Shown: piece after piece, positions 1-8,370 of the stretch | How the letters are laid out: every line of letters starts with the position of its first letter | How positions within the stretch are numbered: position 1 is the stretch's first letter | Source: Tunicatimonas pelagia | GTDB lineage: Bacteria; Bacteroidota; Bacteroidia; Cytophagales; Cyclobacteriaceae | NCBI RefSeq assembly: GCF_030506325.1 | Contig: NZ_CP120683.1 | Location: 5,894,501-5,958,500 of the forward strand | Length of the DNA: 64,000 nt | Reading direction: 5' to 3' | Made by a program: the position numbers and the translations under genes | Notes under the pieces: generated by a model | What the model was told of the DNA's origin: nothing | Seen by the model: the letters and a program-made list of their open reading frames with translations, nothing else | The model's database searches: none

Positions 1-1
1 T

Positions 2-196
2 CTACCTTTGACGTGTACTTTCGGAGGAAGCTGGATTTATCACTATTTGACTTATCATAGAACCGTTACCCAAGTGAAAACGGTTGAAAGTATTGTGAGC
101 CTGATGAAAGACTGGGAACCAGGCTACAAAAGCAGCGAGTCGGTGCAGGTTCGTGTAATTTTGCCAATTACTTTTACATTGCCCCTGCGGTATTGA
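2..196 (+). CDS. C-terminal end of a TonB-like energy transducer (partial)
   Basis: An open frame enters from the left edge and ends at 196. The visible 64 residues end in the pattern typical of TonB C-terminal domains in Bacteroidota: a stretch reading SIVSLMKDWEPGYKSSE followed by VQVRVILPITFTL, matching the usual 'W.PG...GK.V.V...LPI.F.L' tail. TonB C-terminal domains reach across the periplasm and touch the TonB box of outer-membrane receptors. The N-terminal anchor and any preceding domain lie outside the window, so whether this is a true TonB or another protein carrying a TonB_C domain cannot be told. The apparent TTG start at 8 is not believable for so short a product. Confidence 0.6.
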   Translation, partial: LPLTCTFGGSWIYHYLTYHRTVTQVKTVESIVSLMKDWEPGYKSSESVQVRVILPITFTLPLRY

Positions 197-208
197 ACTA
201 AAAACTTT

Positions 209-403
209 ATGTTAGAACATTTTTTTATCTGCCCGTACTGTCTCTCTCAAATTTCTATGCTGCTTGATACTTCTGTAAACCACCAATCCTACGTAGAAGA
301 CTGCGAAGTGTGCTGCAACCCGATTGAGCTAACTTTTACCGTAGAAAACTACGAGGGCGAAATCACCGTCACTTCTTTTGATGCTATGCCACTGGGGCAG
401 TAA
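209..403 (+). CDS. CPXCG-motif cysteine-rich small protein
   Basis: A 64-residue protein with a CPYC pair near residue 8 and a second cysteine cluster (DCEVCC followed by NPIEL) near residues 31-36. This spacing and the CP.C...CEVCCNPI signature fit the Cys_rich_CPXG family, small putative zinc-ribbon proteins of unknown function. The start is 12 bases after the preceding stop, so it may be cotranscribed with the TonB-like gene. Nothing in the sequence tells its partner or target. Family assignment is fairly sure, function unknown. Confidence 0.75.
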   Translation: MLEHFFICPYCLSQISMLLDTSVNHQSYVEDCEVCCNPIELTFTVENYEGEITVTSFDAMPLGQ

Positions 404-413
404 TGCTTTGGTA

Positions 414-436
414 TTAAAGTGTTATGGTACTAATGT
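414..436 (+). repeat. Copy of a dispersed GTTATGGTRCTAA element
   Basis: The core GTTATGGTACTAA, preceded by TTAAAGT, recurs as GTTATGGTGCTAA at 20771 and in inverted form near 20861-20878. It follows the stop of the small cysteine-rich gene. It may belong to the 7-base-period repeats seen elsewhere in the window; function unknown. Confidence 0.45.
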
Positions 437-500
437 ATTTAGGTAACCCTCGCACGGTGTTAAAGTATTCTTGTATACATAATACAGACAAACTAATTTT

Positions 501-540
501 AAACACCAAAACACCAAAACACCAAACCACCAAACCACCA
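501..540 (+). repeat. 8-bp tandem repeat (AAACACCA)3(AACCACCA)2
   Basis: Five direct tandem octamers, three identical and two with one A to C change, end four bases before the ATG of the HAD gene. They therefore occupy the place where its ribosome-binding region should be. Copy number of such a tract could vary and alter translation, but that is inference. Confidence 0.8.
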
Positions 541-544
541 AACT

Positions 545-1213
545 ATGAATTCAATTGCCTTACTTTTTGATATGGACGGAGTAATTGTGGATAACCATGA
601 GTTTCACTTAGAATCATGGCTACAGTTTTTTGAAAAGCACAATATTCAAATGACGGAAGAGGAGTATAAAGCTAAAGTAAACGGTCGAACCATGGAAAAT
701 ATCATTCCAAAGTTGTTTGGTCGGGAAATGACTAATGAAGAGATTTGGGAAATTGGCGAAGAAAAAGAGGCCTTGTACCGAGATCTGTATCGCCCGCATA
801 TTAAACCCACTCCGGGGCTGGTTACTTTTTTATCCGAAGTAGTAAGAGAGAATACTTTACGTACCGTTTCCACCTCCGCCCCTCCGGCCAACGTAGATTT
901 TACTCTAGGGCAAACCGGATTACGCGCTTATTTTTCAACCATTATTGACTCCACAATGGTCACTCACGGTAAACCTCATCCGGAGGTATACCTTAGATCT
1001 GCTGAAGCCTTGGGAGTAAAACCGTCTCAATGCATTGTGTTTGAAGATGCTATTCTGGGTATTCAAGCGGGAAAGAAAGCCGGAATGAAGGTGGTTGGAG
1101 TAGCCAGTACCCACACTCGTGAAGAGCTAGAGGCTGAAGACACCGATTTGGTGATTGACGACTTTTGCGGCCTGACGTTGAGTCAGCTAAATCAACTTCT
1201 TGTTGATAAGTAA
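545..1213 (+). CDS. HAD-superfamily hydrolase, beta-phosphoglucomutase-like
   Basis: A 222-residue haloacid-dehalogenase-fold protein. Motif I is FDMDGVIVD with nucleophile Asp9 and acid/base Asp11; motif II lies in the STSAPP segment (about 109-114); the motif III lysine is in HGKPHPE (about 144); motif IV is FEDAILGIQAG (about 168). The helical cap between motifs I and II and the overall length match subfamily I phosphatases and beta-phosphoglucomutases (PgmB/YcjU type), which act on sugar phosphates in the cytoplasm. Substrate cannot be read from sequence; no trehalose or maltose phosphorylase lies beside it. The ATG is preceded by tandem octamers rather than a clear Shine-Dalgarno. It converges on the broken lipoprotein gene 18 bases downstream. 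Confidence 0.85.
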   Translation: MNSIALLFDMDGVIVDNHEFHLESWLQFFEKHNIQMTEEEYKAKVNGRTMENIIPKLFGREMTNEEIWEIGEEKEALYRDLYRPHIKPTPGLVTFLSEVVRENTLRTVSTSAPPANVDFTLGQTGLRAYFSTIIDSTMVTHGKPHPEVYLRSAEALGVKPSQCIVFEDAILGIQAGKKAGMKVVGVASTHTREELEAEDTDLVIDDFCGLTLSQLNQLLVDK

Positions 1214-1231
1214 GCGTTAATAGAGTAACTC

Positions 1232-2872
1232 CTATTTACGCCAGCTAGCGGCGTATCCATTGGTAGCGTTGGTGATAGGTCCCGTTTTGCCCGTAGCTAC
1301 TTCTAGCCACCAGACTTGTAAACCTTGTTCAGTATCAATTGAGTACACAATGAAATCACTATCGGGTGACCAAGACAGGTTGGGGACTAGGGTGCCGTGG
1401 TCGGCTTGCAACAGTAGGTCAATTTGCCCAGTAGCAATATCTAGGGTTTTGATGGCGTAGATTACCACATCTTCACTATTGATAATACCGCTACTGCTGA
1501 CCGTTTCGGCGAAGACTAATTGAGTGCCATCGGGTGACCAATCTAAGGCTTGTAGTAAACCATTTTGTTCGTAAATCACTCGCGAGATAATATCTGCCCC
1601 AGCTACTTCGGCTACGAAAAGCTGGTCGTCGTAATAGTAGGCTAACTCTCCCGATACCGACCATTTGGGGGCAAAGCCGTTCACTTCATCGTTAAGCACT
1701 TCGTTCGTATTGGTGTCAAATAAATAAACCCAGCAAATATCGTCGGAGTTAAGCCCCACTTCAGGGGATCGGTTACGGCCACAGACATTCAGTATACCTC
1801 GGTTTCTGGCCAAATCCCAGGCAGTTCGCCGTACTTCTACATCCAGGGCGACCCGGTTGTCAACTGCTCCGGGAAAGTTGAATACACCCGGTTCACCTCG
1901 GGTAATGTACAGCACTTCTTGGGTGCCATCGGTAATACTGTAGCGGGTTACATCGCTACCACCGCCAGGTACTACCGTAGCATCGGCGGGAACTGCGGGG
2001 TTAAACACTTTTTGGGACAATACTACTTGATCGTTGCCAAACCAACGGGGCAGACCGTCTACAGTGACTGCATCAACTTGATTTAAGATGAGGCGATTGG
2101 TACCGTTGGGGAGCATCGTAGCTACGCGTTGTTCTTCCGCAGATATATCATAAAAGAGAAGACGACTGTTTCCGCTATAATTCCGCAATGCATCGGGCAT
2201 GGGTGCGGGTTGTGTTAGTTGAATAACTCCTTCGGTGACAATAACATCGTCTAAGTAGATGGTCGTAGTGCTGGTAGGAGAGAAATTCTTGGCTTCAAAT
2301 ACAACAAACAGCGGTAGCGGTTCATCCAACCAAGTATCAACATCCTGCCGAGTGACTAGAAAATTAATCCGGGTTCAACCACCTGCCTGATCTTCTTCCT
2401 GGGTGGGGGCACCTAGAAAGTACTCATTGAGGCCAAAACCGTAGGTGCCATCCGGCGCATTGGTCAGAAACACATTAAAGTCTAGATTAGGGACAGTTCC
2501 ATCAATCCGTACCAGAAAGGAAACGGTGAATAGCTCCGGCACCGCTGATAGGTTTATCTCTTGAGCTGCAATGGCATTTACCGTGAAAGTCGAGCCACTC
2601 GCTTCTTCGCATACCTCACCGGTGGCAATCACCATTGCTTGCCCTTCGTTAGTAGATGCTACCTGAGCACCTCCGCAGGTAAACCAATCTTCATCTGACT
2701 CAAAGTTACCATTAGCGATCAGGTTATTTAGCGGTTGTGGTTCGGGAAGCAGACTCTCATCGTAGGTCGGAGTAGCTGCTTCGCTGGTAGGTGAGGTGCT
2801 GGGCACTTCATCGTCAGTAGAACAAGCTGTCAGTAGGCTAATAGCAGTCAGTATAAAAGCGGTAGGGCGCAT
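1232..2872 (-). pseudogene. Lipoprotein with CBM-like domain and TolB/PD40-like propeller, interrupted by an in-frame TGA
   Basis: Two open frames lie in the same reading frame and are separated only by a TGA at 2375-2377. The upstream part starts at ATG 2872 (MRPTAFILTA, lipobox LLTAC) and carries a carbohydrate-binding-like beta-sandwich beginning NGNFESDEDWF. The frame then reads QAGG-stop-TRINFLVT, continues through DEPLPLFVVFEAK and IYLDDV, where the same sandwich ends, and goes on into WD40/PD40-like repeats (WSPDGTQLVFAE, WSPDSDFIVYS). The junction GG-stop-TRINF would read naturally as GGWTRINF, so TGG to TGA is the simplest lesion. The intact product would be a surface lipoprotein of about 546 residues. 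An earlier ATG at 2899 would add nine residues ahead of the signal peptide and is unlikely. A sequencing error is not excluded. Confidence 0.75.
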
Positions 2873-3031
2873 AGATGATGTTGCCTCTAATGGTACCAAT
2901 ACAGGGATTCGGCAGACGCAAAGATAGCTGTAAAAGCTACGGCAGGTAACTACATGTTTTGACTAATTGTAGGAACCTGATTGACAGTGGGGACTTGACG
3001 GTTCGCCGCGCGATTAATCATATTCCTACGA

Positions 3032-4336
3032 TTATCGCTCCGCCAGCACCCTTGAAATATTTGTTCGGTACGCCTGGATGGCTGGAATAAGCGAGGCAAC
3101 TAAGCCAACTACTAAACTGCCAATAAGAATCCACAATTCTTCAGTGATAAACTGTCCGGCAGATAAGCCAAGCTGACCCGGGCGGGCGTAGAGTTGGGTG
3201 GCGATGAAAATGACCCCGTGTCCGAGTAATAATCCTAGTATGCACCCAGTCAGAGTAATAATTAGCCCTTCTAGGATTACGTGTGTGAAGAGTAGGGGAG
3301 GAGAGGCTCCCAACGAACGCATAATTGCCAGATCGTAACGACGGGCTTTTAGTGAGTTGTAAAGAGCAATGAAAATACTGAGGGCAGCAATGATTACGAT
3401 GACGTAGGCGAAACCCTGAAGCATATCAATCCCGACGCCAATCAATGAGAACAATCGAGCAGTTTCAAATGGGGGAGAGGCTGCCTGCATATTGGTACGT
3501 TCGTTGATATAACGAGGAAGCTGTACGGCGGCCATGGGTGAACGAAACTGTACCAGCAAGGATGTGATTTCGTCACCCTCGTCGGGTAAGCCCTGTTTAG
3601 TAATGGCTTCATTATGTTCGTGTTCATGACCATTTTCATGATCATGGTTGTGCTCGTGCTCATTTTCATGGTCATGATCATGATTGGCTTCAGCATGAGT
3701 AGTATCCGTTTCGGGGCCATGATCATGTACTTGCCAAACACTTTCTAATGACGTAAGAATAAGGTTATCAACTACGTTTTGGGAGGGAGAGAGTATACCT
3801 ACCACGGTAAACTGCTGATCATCGTGTACATTCAACCCATCATCTACAAAGCCGTGGCTACTGGCAAAGGTATCACCCACCGAGAGGCCTGATTGCTGAG
3901 CAACCACCGCCCCTAGCGTAACTTCCATCGACTTTTCCCAACGAATACCTTCCGAGACTTCTACCTGATAGAGATCAAGATATTCATAATTAGTACCTAC
4001 AATTCGGTATCCCCGATAGCTGTCACCTAGTGAGAGCGGAATGGTATTTTTAATCAGGCGGTTACGAGAAAGCTGCCTGGCTTCCGACAAAGGAATATTT
4101 CCGGTAGGATAGTCTATGTGAAAAATACTGGATAGAATAATCTGAAGGGGGCTTCCTTTAGCTCCTACCACCAGATCAATACCTCGACTATTCTGCGTTA
4201 GAGACGTTTCTACCTGCTTACTAGCAAGCAGTAGTACCGTAATGATGGCAACCCCTAACGCTAACAATACTATGTTGAGCAGCGTATTGAGTGGCTTCGT
4301 CTTGATGTAGCTTCCGCTGAGCTTCAGTAGGTTCAT
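3032..4336 (-). CDS. FtsX/MacB-like ABC transporter permease with His-rich extracytoplasmic loop
   Basis: A 434-residue permease with an N-terminal membrane helix (about 17-40), a large extracytoplasmic region, and three C-terminal helices (about 312-338, 352-380, 390-420), the FtsX topology. It ends YRTNISRVLAER, typical of LolC/MacB/YbbP-type permeases. Unusually, residues about 205-245 are a His/Asp/Glu/Asn tract with repeated HDH and HEHE, a likely metal-binding loop. His-rich permeases of this type are found in zinc-responsive operons in other bacteria (the Zur-regulated zrg type), but no DUF2796 partner or Zur gene is seen here. It overlaps the ATPase gene by 4 bases (ATGA), so the two are translationally coupled and form one complex. 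Confidence 0.85.
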   Translation of the reverse strand: MNLLKLSGSYIKTKPLNTLLNIVLLALGVAIITVLLLASKQVETSLTQNSRGIDLVVGAKGSPLQIILSSIFHIDYPTGNIPLSEARQLSRNRLIKNTIPLSLGDSYRGYRIVGTNYEYLDLYQVEVSEGIRWEKSMEVTLGAVVAQQSGLSVGDTFASSHGFVDDGLNVHDDQQFTVVGILSPSQNVVDNLILTSLESVWQVHDHGPETDTTHAEANHDHDHENEHEHNHDHENGHEHEHNEAITKQGLPDEGDEITSLLVQFRSPMAAVQLPRYINERTNMQAASPPFETARLFSLIGVGIDMLQGFAYVIVIIAALSIFIALYNSLKARRYDLAIMRSLGASPPLLFTHVILEGLIITLTGCILGLLLGHGVIFIATQLYARPGQLGLSAGQFITEELWILIGSLVVGLVASLIPAIQAYRTNISRVLAER

Positions 4337-4980
4337 GCTTTGGCCAGAGTCAGTTGGTGAGGAATATGTTCTTTCACCCGTTGGTCGTGGGTAACAATGA
4401 GCAGAGTCGCTTGGTGTTGCTGGGCTTGGTTTCGCAACAACTCCAATACCCGATTGCAGTTCTCATCATCCAGACTAGAAGTGGGTTCATCGGCCAAAAT
4501 AACCGTTGGGTTGTTTAAAACCGCCCGGGCAATAGCAGCACGTTGAGCTTCTCCTTGGCTAAGGGTAGTCACCCGGGCTTTGGCCCTATGGTCTAACGAA
4601 AGTGAGGTTAGCGTCTTCTGAATCACTTTACGGTCTTGCTTCACCCCAGCTAAATATTGAGCTAGCAAAAGGTTTTGTTCTAATGTTAGGGAATTTAGCA
4701 GATGAGGTTGCTGGAAAATGAGACCTAGCTTCTGACCTCGGAAGCGATCAAGAGCACTACCGCTAAGCTGGGCAATATTCTGTGAGCCAATCATGATTTT
4801 TCCCTGAGTAGGGCGCAGTAATCCGGCCAGCAGGTGCAGCAAGGTGGTTTTTCCACTACCGGAAGCTCCTAGTAACACCGCGTGTTCTCCGGCGTTGACT
4901 AACCAATCAGGAAACTGAAATGGAGTAGAACGAGGCGTATACTGAAAGGTGACATTCTCTATTTGAATCATACCAGCCAA
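4333..4980 (-). CDS. ABC transporter ATP-binding protein (LolD/MacB family)
   Basis: A 215-residue nucleotide-binding subunit. Walker A is GASGSGKTTLL (about 38-48), the signature is LSQGEAQRAAIARA (about 138-151) and Walker B with D-loop is ILADEPTSSLDD (about 158-169), followed by the H-loop in IVTHDQRV. The compact size and sequence type match LolD, FtsE and MacB ATPases, which drive mechanotransmission rather than classical substrate import. Its partner is the overlapping His-rich permease. ATG at 4980 or the internal ATG three codons later (MIQIENV) are both possible starts. It is the first gene of a two-gene unit. Confidence 0.88.
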   Translation of the reverse strand: MAGMIQIENVTFQYTPRSTPFQFPDWLVNAGEHAVLLGASGSGKTTLLHLLAGLLRPTQGKIMIGSQNIAQLSGSALDRFRGQKLGLIFQQPHLLNSLTLEQNLLLAQYLAGVKQDRKVIQKTLTSLSLDHRAKARVTTLSQGEAQRAAIARAVLNNPTVILADEPTSSLDDENCNRVLELLRNQAQQHQATLLIVTHDQRVKEHIPHQLTLAKA

Positions 4981-5053
4981 GATACTAAAAAAGGGGAAAG
5001 GGAGTACGGAAAACGGGAGAGAGGTTGATGGGATATTTTCCGTTTTTTGTAAA

Positions 5054-6130
5054 TCATCTATCCCGCAGTATCCGTCCGAGCAGGATAGCGAGTACGTCAG
5101 AATGGTTGTCCATCGCTAACATTACGTGGCGACCTTTACCCCGCAGCACGGCAATTCCATCTGAATAGGGCTGAAAATTAAGGATGTTATCTAGCTGAAT
5201 GGTCTTTTCTTGCTCATTGACCCGATAAATCAGTCGCTGATTGGTAAGGTAAATTTTACCTTTTTCCGCTTTGTCTGGCTGGCCATTGAATGGTGCCGAA
5301 CTGTTAAGAGGTTGCCAGTAATTTCTCTCAGCTAGCTTGGTACGAATAGGCTTAGGTTGGGCAATGAGTATCTGGTCTGGTGCATCGTGCCAAGTAGCAT
5401 TGGCCAGAAAGCAGCAACTTTCTTCTTTTGGAAATTCTAGCGGTACGTAGATGGTTGGCAGCCCTTCGTTCTCTAATTGCCACAGTAGGCGGTATTTGGC
5501 TAATTGCTTTCGGGTACTGGTACCCGATTGAGGGGTTGGTGTTACGTGGTTGCCCAGAATATTTAGCTCCTCTTCTTCTTCGGCAGATAAGGGTTCATCA
5601 GTAATAGCACCGATGATAAACTCCATTACAATGGATGTAGCTTTGTGCTGCTGAACGCGCTGAGTTACTTCCGCCGGGAGCTGTAGCTTGGTCTGTAGAT
5701 CTTTTAGAAAGCGACGTTCCTTTTCATCCAACCGCTGATCTGCTAGAGCCGTCTCTAATTCGCGCCCGTGTACTTCTTGGCAAACTCTATGGTGTGCCAG
5801 ATCTATATCTTTATCACTTAGCCCCAGCAGATGCTTTAGGTGCCTCAGACGATTGATTTCCTCTTCATTCAGATGGTTATCGTCAAAGCAATAGCGAAGA
5901 TACGCTTTGTATAACTCCCGCAGTGAGCCATCAGTAAAGTCGGTGTACAGATTTAGTTCGTATTTATTGACAATTGCCAGAACGTCGGCGGGAGTAACGT
6001 CTAACAATGGTTTTTCGGATAGGAGGTTATTAATTTCTAAGACAGCGTTCTTCTCAGATTTTTGCCCTCTCATTTTTCCCCAGAGAGAGACCGATTCTAG
6101 GTTCGACTTATAAAATGGTTGTGTTTCCAT
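5054..6130 (-). CDS. Cytoplasmic protein with TerB-like helical region and C-terminal PH/GRAM-like domain
   Basis: A 358-residue protein without signal peptide or membrane segments. Residues about 60-175 hold two helical acidic segments (FDDNHLNEEEINRLRHLKHL and DQRLDEKERRFLKDLQTKL) that resemble TerB or EF-hand-like alpha-helical repeats. The last 70 residues (GKIYLTNQRLIYRV...TIQLDNILNFQPYSDGI) match the short PH/GRAM-like domain that commonly follows such helices in bacteria. No enzyme motif is visible; the function is unknown. It is transcribed in the direction of the ABC pair, 73 bases upstream. The start METQPF is the only reasonable one. A 7-base-period repeat block begins 60 bases upstream of it. 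Confidence 0.6.
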   Translation of the reverse strand: METQPFYKSNLESVSLWGKMRGQKSEKNAVLEINNLLSEKPLLDVTPADVLAIVNKYELNLYTDFTDGSLRELYKAYLRYCFDDNHLNEEEINRLRHLKHLLGLSDKDIDLAHHRVCQEVHGRELETALADQRLDEKERRFLKDLQTKLQLPAEVTQRVQQHKATSIVMEFIIGAITDEPLSAEEEEELNILGNHVTPTPQSGTSTRKQLAKYRLLWQLENEGLPTIYVPLEFPKEESCCFLANATWHDAPDQILIAQPKPIRTKLAERNYWQPLNSSAPFNGQPDKAEKGKIYLTNQRLIYRVNEQEKTIQLDNILNFQPYSDGIAVLRGKGRHVMLAMDNHSDVLAILLGRILRDR

Positions 6131-6189
6131 AACTTCTCAAAACAGACAATTCGGCAATTTAGGCGAATTTTAGTCCACAGTCAATAGAG

Positions 6190-6294
6190 ACAATTGATAA
6201 GTGACAATGGAAAATGGATAATTACAATGTGTAATGAAGATCGAAGACGAAAGACCAGAGTCGGGAGACTGAAGACTGAAGACTAAAGTAAGGA
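6190..6294. repeat. Heptanucleotide-period repeat block (15 units)
   Basis: The stretch can be cut without gaps into 15 seven-base units such as ACAATTG, ATAAGTG, ACAATGG, AAAATGG, GATCGAA, GACGAAA, GACTGAA, GACTGAA, GACTAAA. Adjacent units resemble each other and the sequence drifts along the array. It lies between the LytTR gene end and the start of the TerB/PH-like gene. Confidence 0.75.
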
Positions 6295-6363
6295 ATAGCG
6301 TACTAATGGTAGCGAGCAACAGGGGTAGTGTTCTTCTCAACACAGTTTATTCTATTTCTCTAG

Positions 6364-6391
6364 CTTCCGACTTCCGACTTCGGTCTTCCCA
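6364..6391. repeat. Heptanucleotide-period repeat (4 units)
   Basis: Four heptamers CTTCCGA, CTTCCGA, CTTCGGT, CTTCCCA stop six bases before the LytTR stop codon. They are broadly complementary to the purine-rich units at 6239-6287, so the two blocks could form a stem in RNA. Confidence 0.7.
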
Positions 6392-6397
6392 CTACCC

Positions 6398-7282
6398 TCA
6401 AATCTCAAACAATTGCTTGACGGGGGCGGCGTAGCTTTGTCCGGTGATGACTTCTTTTTGATTGGTGTCCCGCAGTTTAATAACGAATCGACTACCCGGT
6501 TGCTTCTTGATTTCGTGAATAAGATGACTGTTAATAATACTGGAGCGGTGTACCCGAACGAATTGCTCAGGCAGCTTAGCTTCCAGGTCGACTAAAGTGT
6601 ATTCTACCAAGTGTTCCTTCCCTTTAGTGTCGTACAAGTAAACGTGATTGTCTTGAGCGTAGAAGCAGGCTATTTCTTCGGTAGGTTTAAAGATAGTTTT
6701 GCTCGCCAGCTTAAGGGGGAAGTTATGTAAACTTCTGTCTGGTTTAGTGTAACCATGACCGTTTTGGTTGAGTACGATAGGTGCCTGAGGAGGGGTTCGT
6801 AAACGACGAATGGCTAAGAAAACTAAGTATGCTAATGAACCGAATACCGCTAGCACCAGAACTACGTTGATAGTTGCCCATATTTCTAAAAAATCAGTTG
6901 GCGACCGAGAATTAACTACCTCGAGCTTTATTCCATCTTGATGAGGAAGCTTGTCAACAAGTGTTAATAGCTCGTCTTCGTAGAAAAATAAGTCGTCTAC
7001 GTAAACAGCATAGTGCGAACCTATACCAAGAATTGGAAACCTTCGGTTTGCCAGCGCCTTTTGATGGTTAGGCTTTTGCCGAGCTTCTGACCTGAGCGTA
7101 AAATACGCAGCTTCTTTTTCAGCTATCAACCGAATGGTTTTTATCTCATTACTTCTTAGCATTAGCGCTACTTCCTCTCTGGTAGTTGATACGGGCTGAA
7201 TGTTAGCAGTTAAATATTGAGCTAGCCTGAATAGAATTAAAAAAATGGCAGTGCTGGCTAAAATAATAGTACTGCTTCTCAT
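6398..7282 (-). CDS. Membrane-anchored LytTR-family DNA-binding regulator with FtsH_ext-like sensor region
   Basis: A 294-residue protein with a membrane helix at about 5-23, an extracytoplasmic stretch to about 135, a second helix at about 138-162, and a C-terminal LytTR domain (about 190-294). The LytTR part shows the family features: IACFYAQDNHVYLYD, EAKLPEQFVRVHRSSIIN and the final KQLFEI. The region between the helices resembles the N-terminal domain of FtsH proteases (EEVALMLRSNEIKTIRL, then EVVNSRSPTDFLEIW just before the second helix). LytTR domains bind DNA direct repeats; being tethered to the membrane, this one may sense envelope state and act as a one-component regulator. No histidine kinase lies beside it, and the target genes are unknown. 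Confidence 0.8.
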   Translation of the reverse strand: MRSSTIILASTAIFLILFRLAQYLTANIQPVSTTREEVALMLRSNEIKTIRLIAEKEAAYFTLRSEARQKPNHQKALANRRFPILGIGSHYAVYVDDLFFYEDELLTLVDKLPHQDGIKLEVVNSRSPTDFLEIWATINVVLVLAVFGSLAYLVFLAIRRLRTPPQAPIVLNQNGHGYTKPDRSLHNFPLKLASKTIFKPTEEIACFYAQDNHVYLYDTKGKEHLVEYTLVDLEAKLPEQFVRVHRSSIINSHLIHEIKKQPGSRFVIKLRDTNQKEVITGQSYAAPVKQLFEI

Positions 7283-7412
7283 AAGGAACTGGTATTTTTA
7301 CCAAATGTATCACCTCGTTCTCGAAATTTGGTACGAAATACCGTAGTAAATCAGTCAATACTACTCACCCATTGGTGAATACTACTAATTAGCCCTTGAA
7401 AAAGGTGGGAAA

Positions 7413-8219
7413 TTAAATAACATCCTCTACTTCTACGTTAATGCTACCCAAACCAGCTTTAATCTCAAAGTCCAGGGTATGTTCGGCGGTGTCGTATAAG
7501 TCATTAGTATAAACGCGACCGTCTTTTCGGAAGCCACGGGGAACATCTACATCACCCAGCCCCCCGGCAATATCCAATCGGATGCCTACGGTGCCGGGTA
7601 GTGAGAGGTTTAGCTCACCAATGCCACCTTTAATATCGGCTACTAAGCTGTTGCGCCACTTACCGGTTAAGTCCAGGGTTACTTCACCCACTCCGGCTTT
7701 AATGTCTAGTTCAGGTACGGAGCTATCGCGTAGGTCAATGGTATGTTCGCCCACCCCGGCTTTGATGTCCACACTATTGAGGGCGAGGCCTCGCAGATCA
7801 AGATTAGTTTCTCCAGCACCTAAATTGCACGACAAATCCTGGAGAATGTCATCGTTCAGTTGAATGACCCACTCATTCACTTGTTCATCATCACTCAAAT
7901 TGATGTTTAAATTTTTCAGCTCAGGTTGTTCAATGGCCAGAAAGCCCGTCGCATCCTGGGTTTCGTAGGAAATTTCTGGCTCCCAAGAATCGTAGTTATA
8001 GGTAAAGTCCGCGTTCATCAGTTGCTTCGCTCCTCCGGTTACGGTAAGCCTTCCCGCCCTCATCTCAATGGTGGTAGAAACGGACTCAGCTCCTTCAGCA
8101 TCAATCTGCTGAGTAATCGTGCGAGTTTCACTCGGCTCTTCTTGGGCAGTGCTAAACGGAATATCACAGGCAGAAAATATCAAGAAAATAAGTAGATAGG
8201 TTGGGTAATTGTGCATCAT
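7413..8219 (-). CDS. Toast_rack-family beta-helical lipoprotein
   Basis: A 268-residue lipoprotein (lipobox IFSAC at about residues 14-18). After an N-terminal segment containing GRLTVTGGAKQLMNADF, typical of the toast_rack domain, it shows a run of regular beta-strand repeats built on the motif AGVGE or GGIGE (SVDIKAGVGEHTIDL, ELDIKAGVGEVTLDL, VADIKGGIGELNLSL, LDIAGGLGDVDV, FEIKAGLGSINV). Such repeats form a short right-handed beta-helix; proteins of this family are often called adhesin-like but have no proven role. It lies 130 bases upstream of the LytTR gene on the same strand, so the regulator could be cotranscribed with it. Either of the first two methionines may be the start. Confidence 0.75.
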   Translation of the reverse strand: MMHNYPTYLLIFLIFSACDIPFSTAQEEPSETRTITQQIDAEGAESVSTTIEMRAGRLTVTGGAKQLMNADFTYNYDSWEPEISYETQDATGFLAIEQPELKNLNINLSDDEQVNEWVIQLNDDILQDLSCNLGAGETNLDLRGLALNSVDIKAGVGEHTIDLRDSSVPELDIKAGVGEVTLDLTGKWRNSLVADIKGGIGELNLSLPGTVGIRLDIAGGLGDVDVPRGFRKDGRVYTNDLYDTAEHTLDFEIKAGLGSINVEVEDVI

Positions 8220-8244
8220 TTTGATGATAAGGTGATTTAATGGT

Positions 8245-8304
<60 letters not shown>

Positions 8305-8370
8305 AGATACCCAATTTTTTGTTTGCGATAAATTTTCTAGCTTAACTACTTCTCTGTATAATAGCGTACT

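Noticed and set aside
2375-2377. Selenocysteine codon
   Set aside because: The context calls for tryptophan, the protein is a lipoprotein with no redox motif, and no SECIS-like hairpin is apparent.
3442-3741. Minus-strand ORF rich in Met, Ile and Thr in the permease gene
   Set aside because: It is the alternative-frame translation of the His-rich loop; the permease frame is clearly the coding one.
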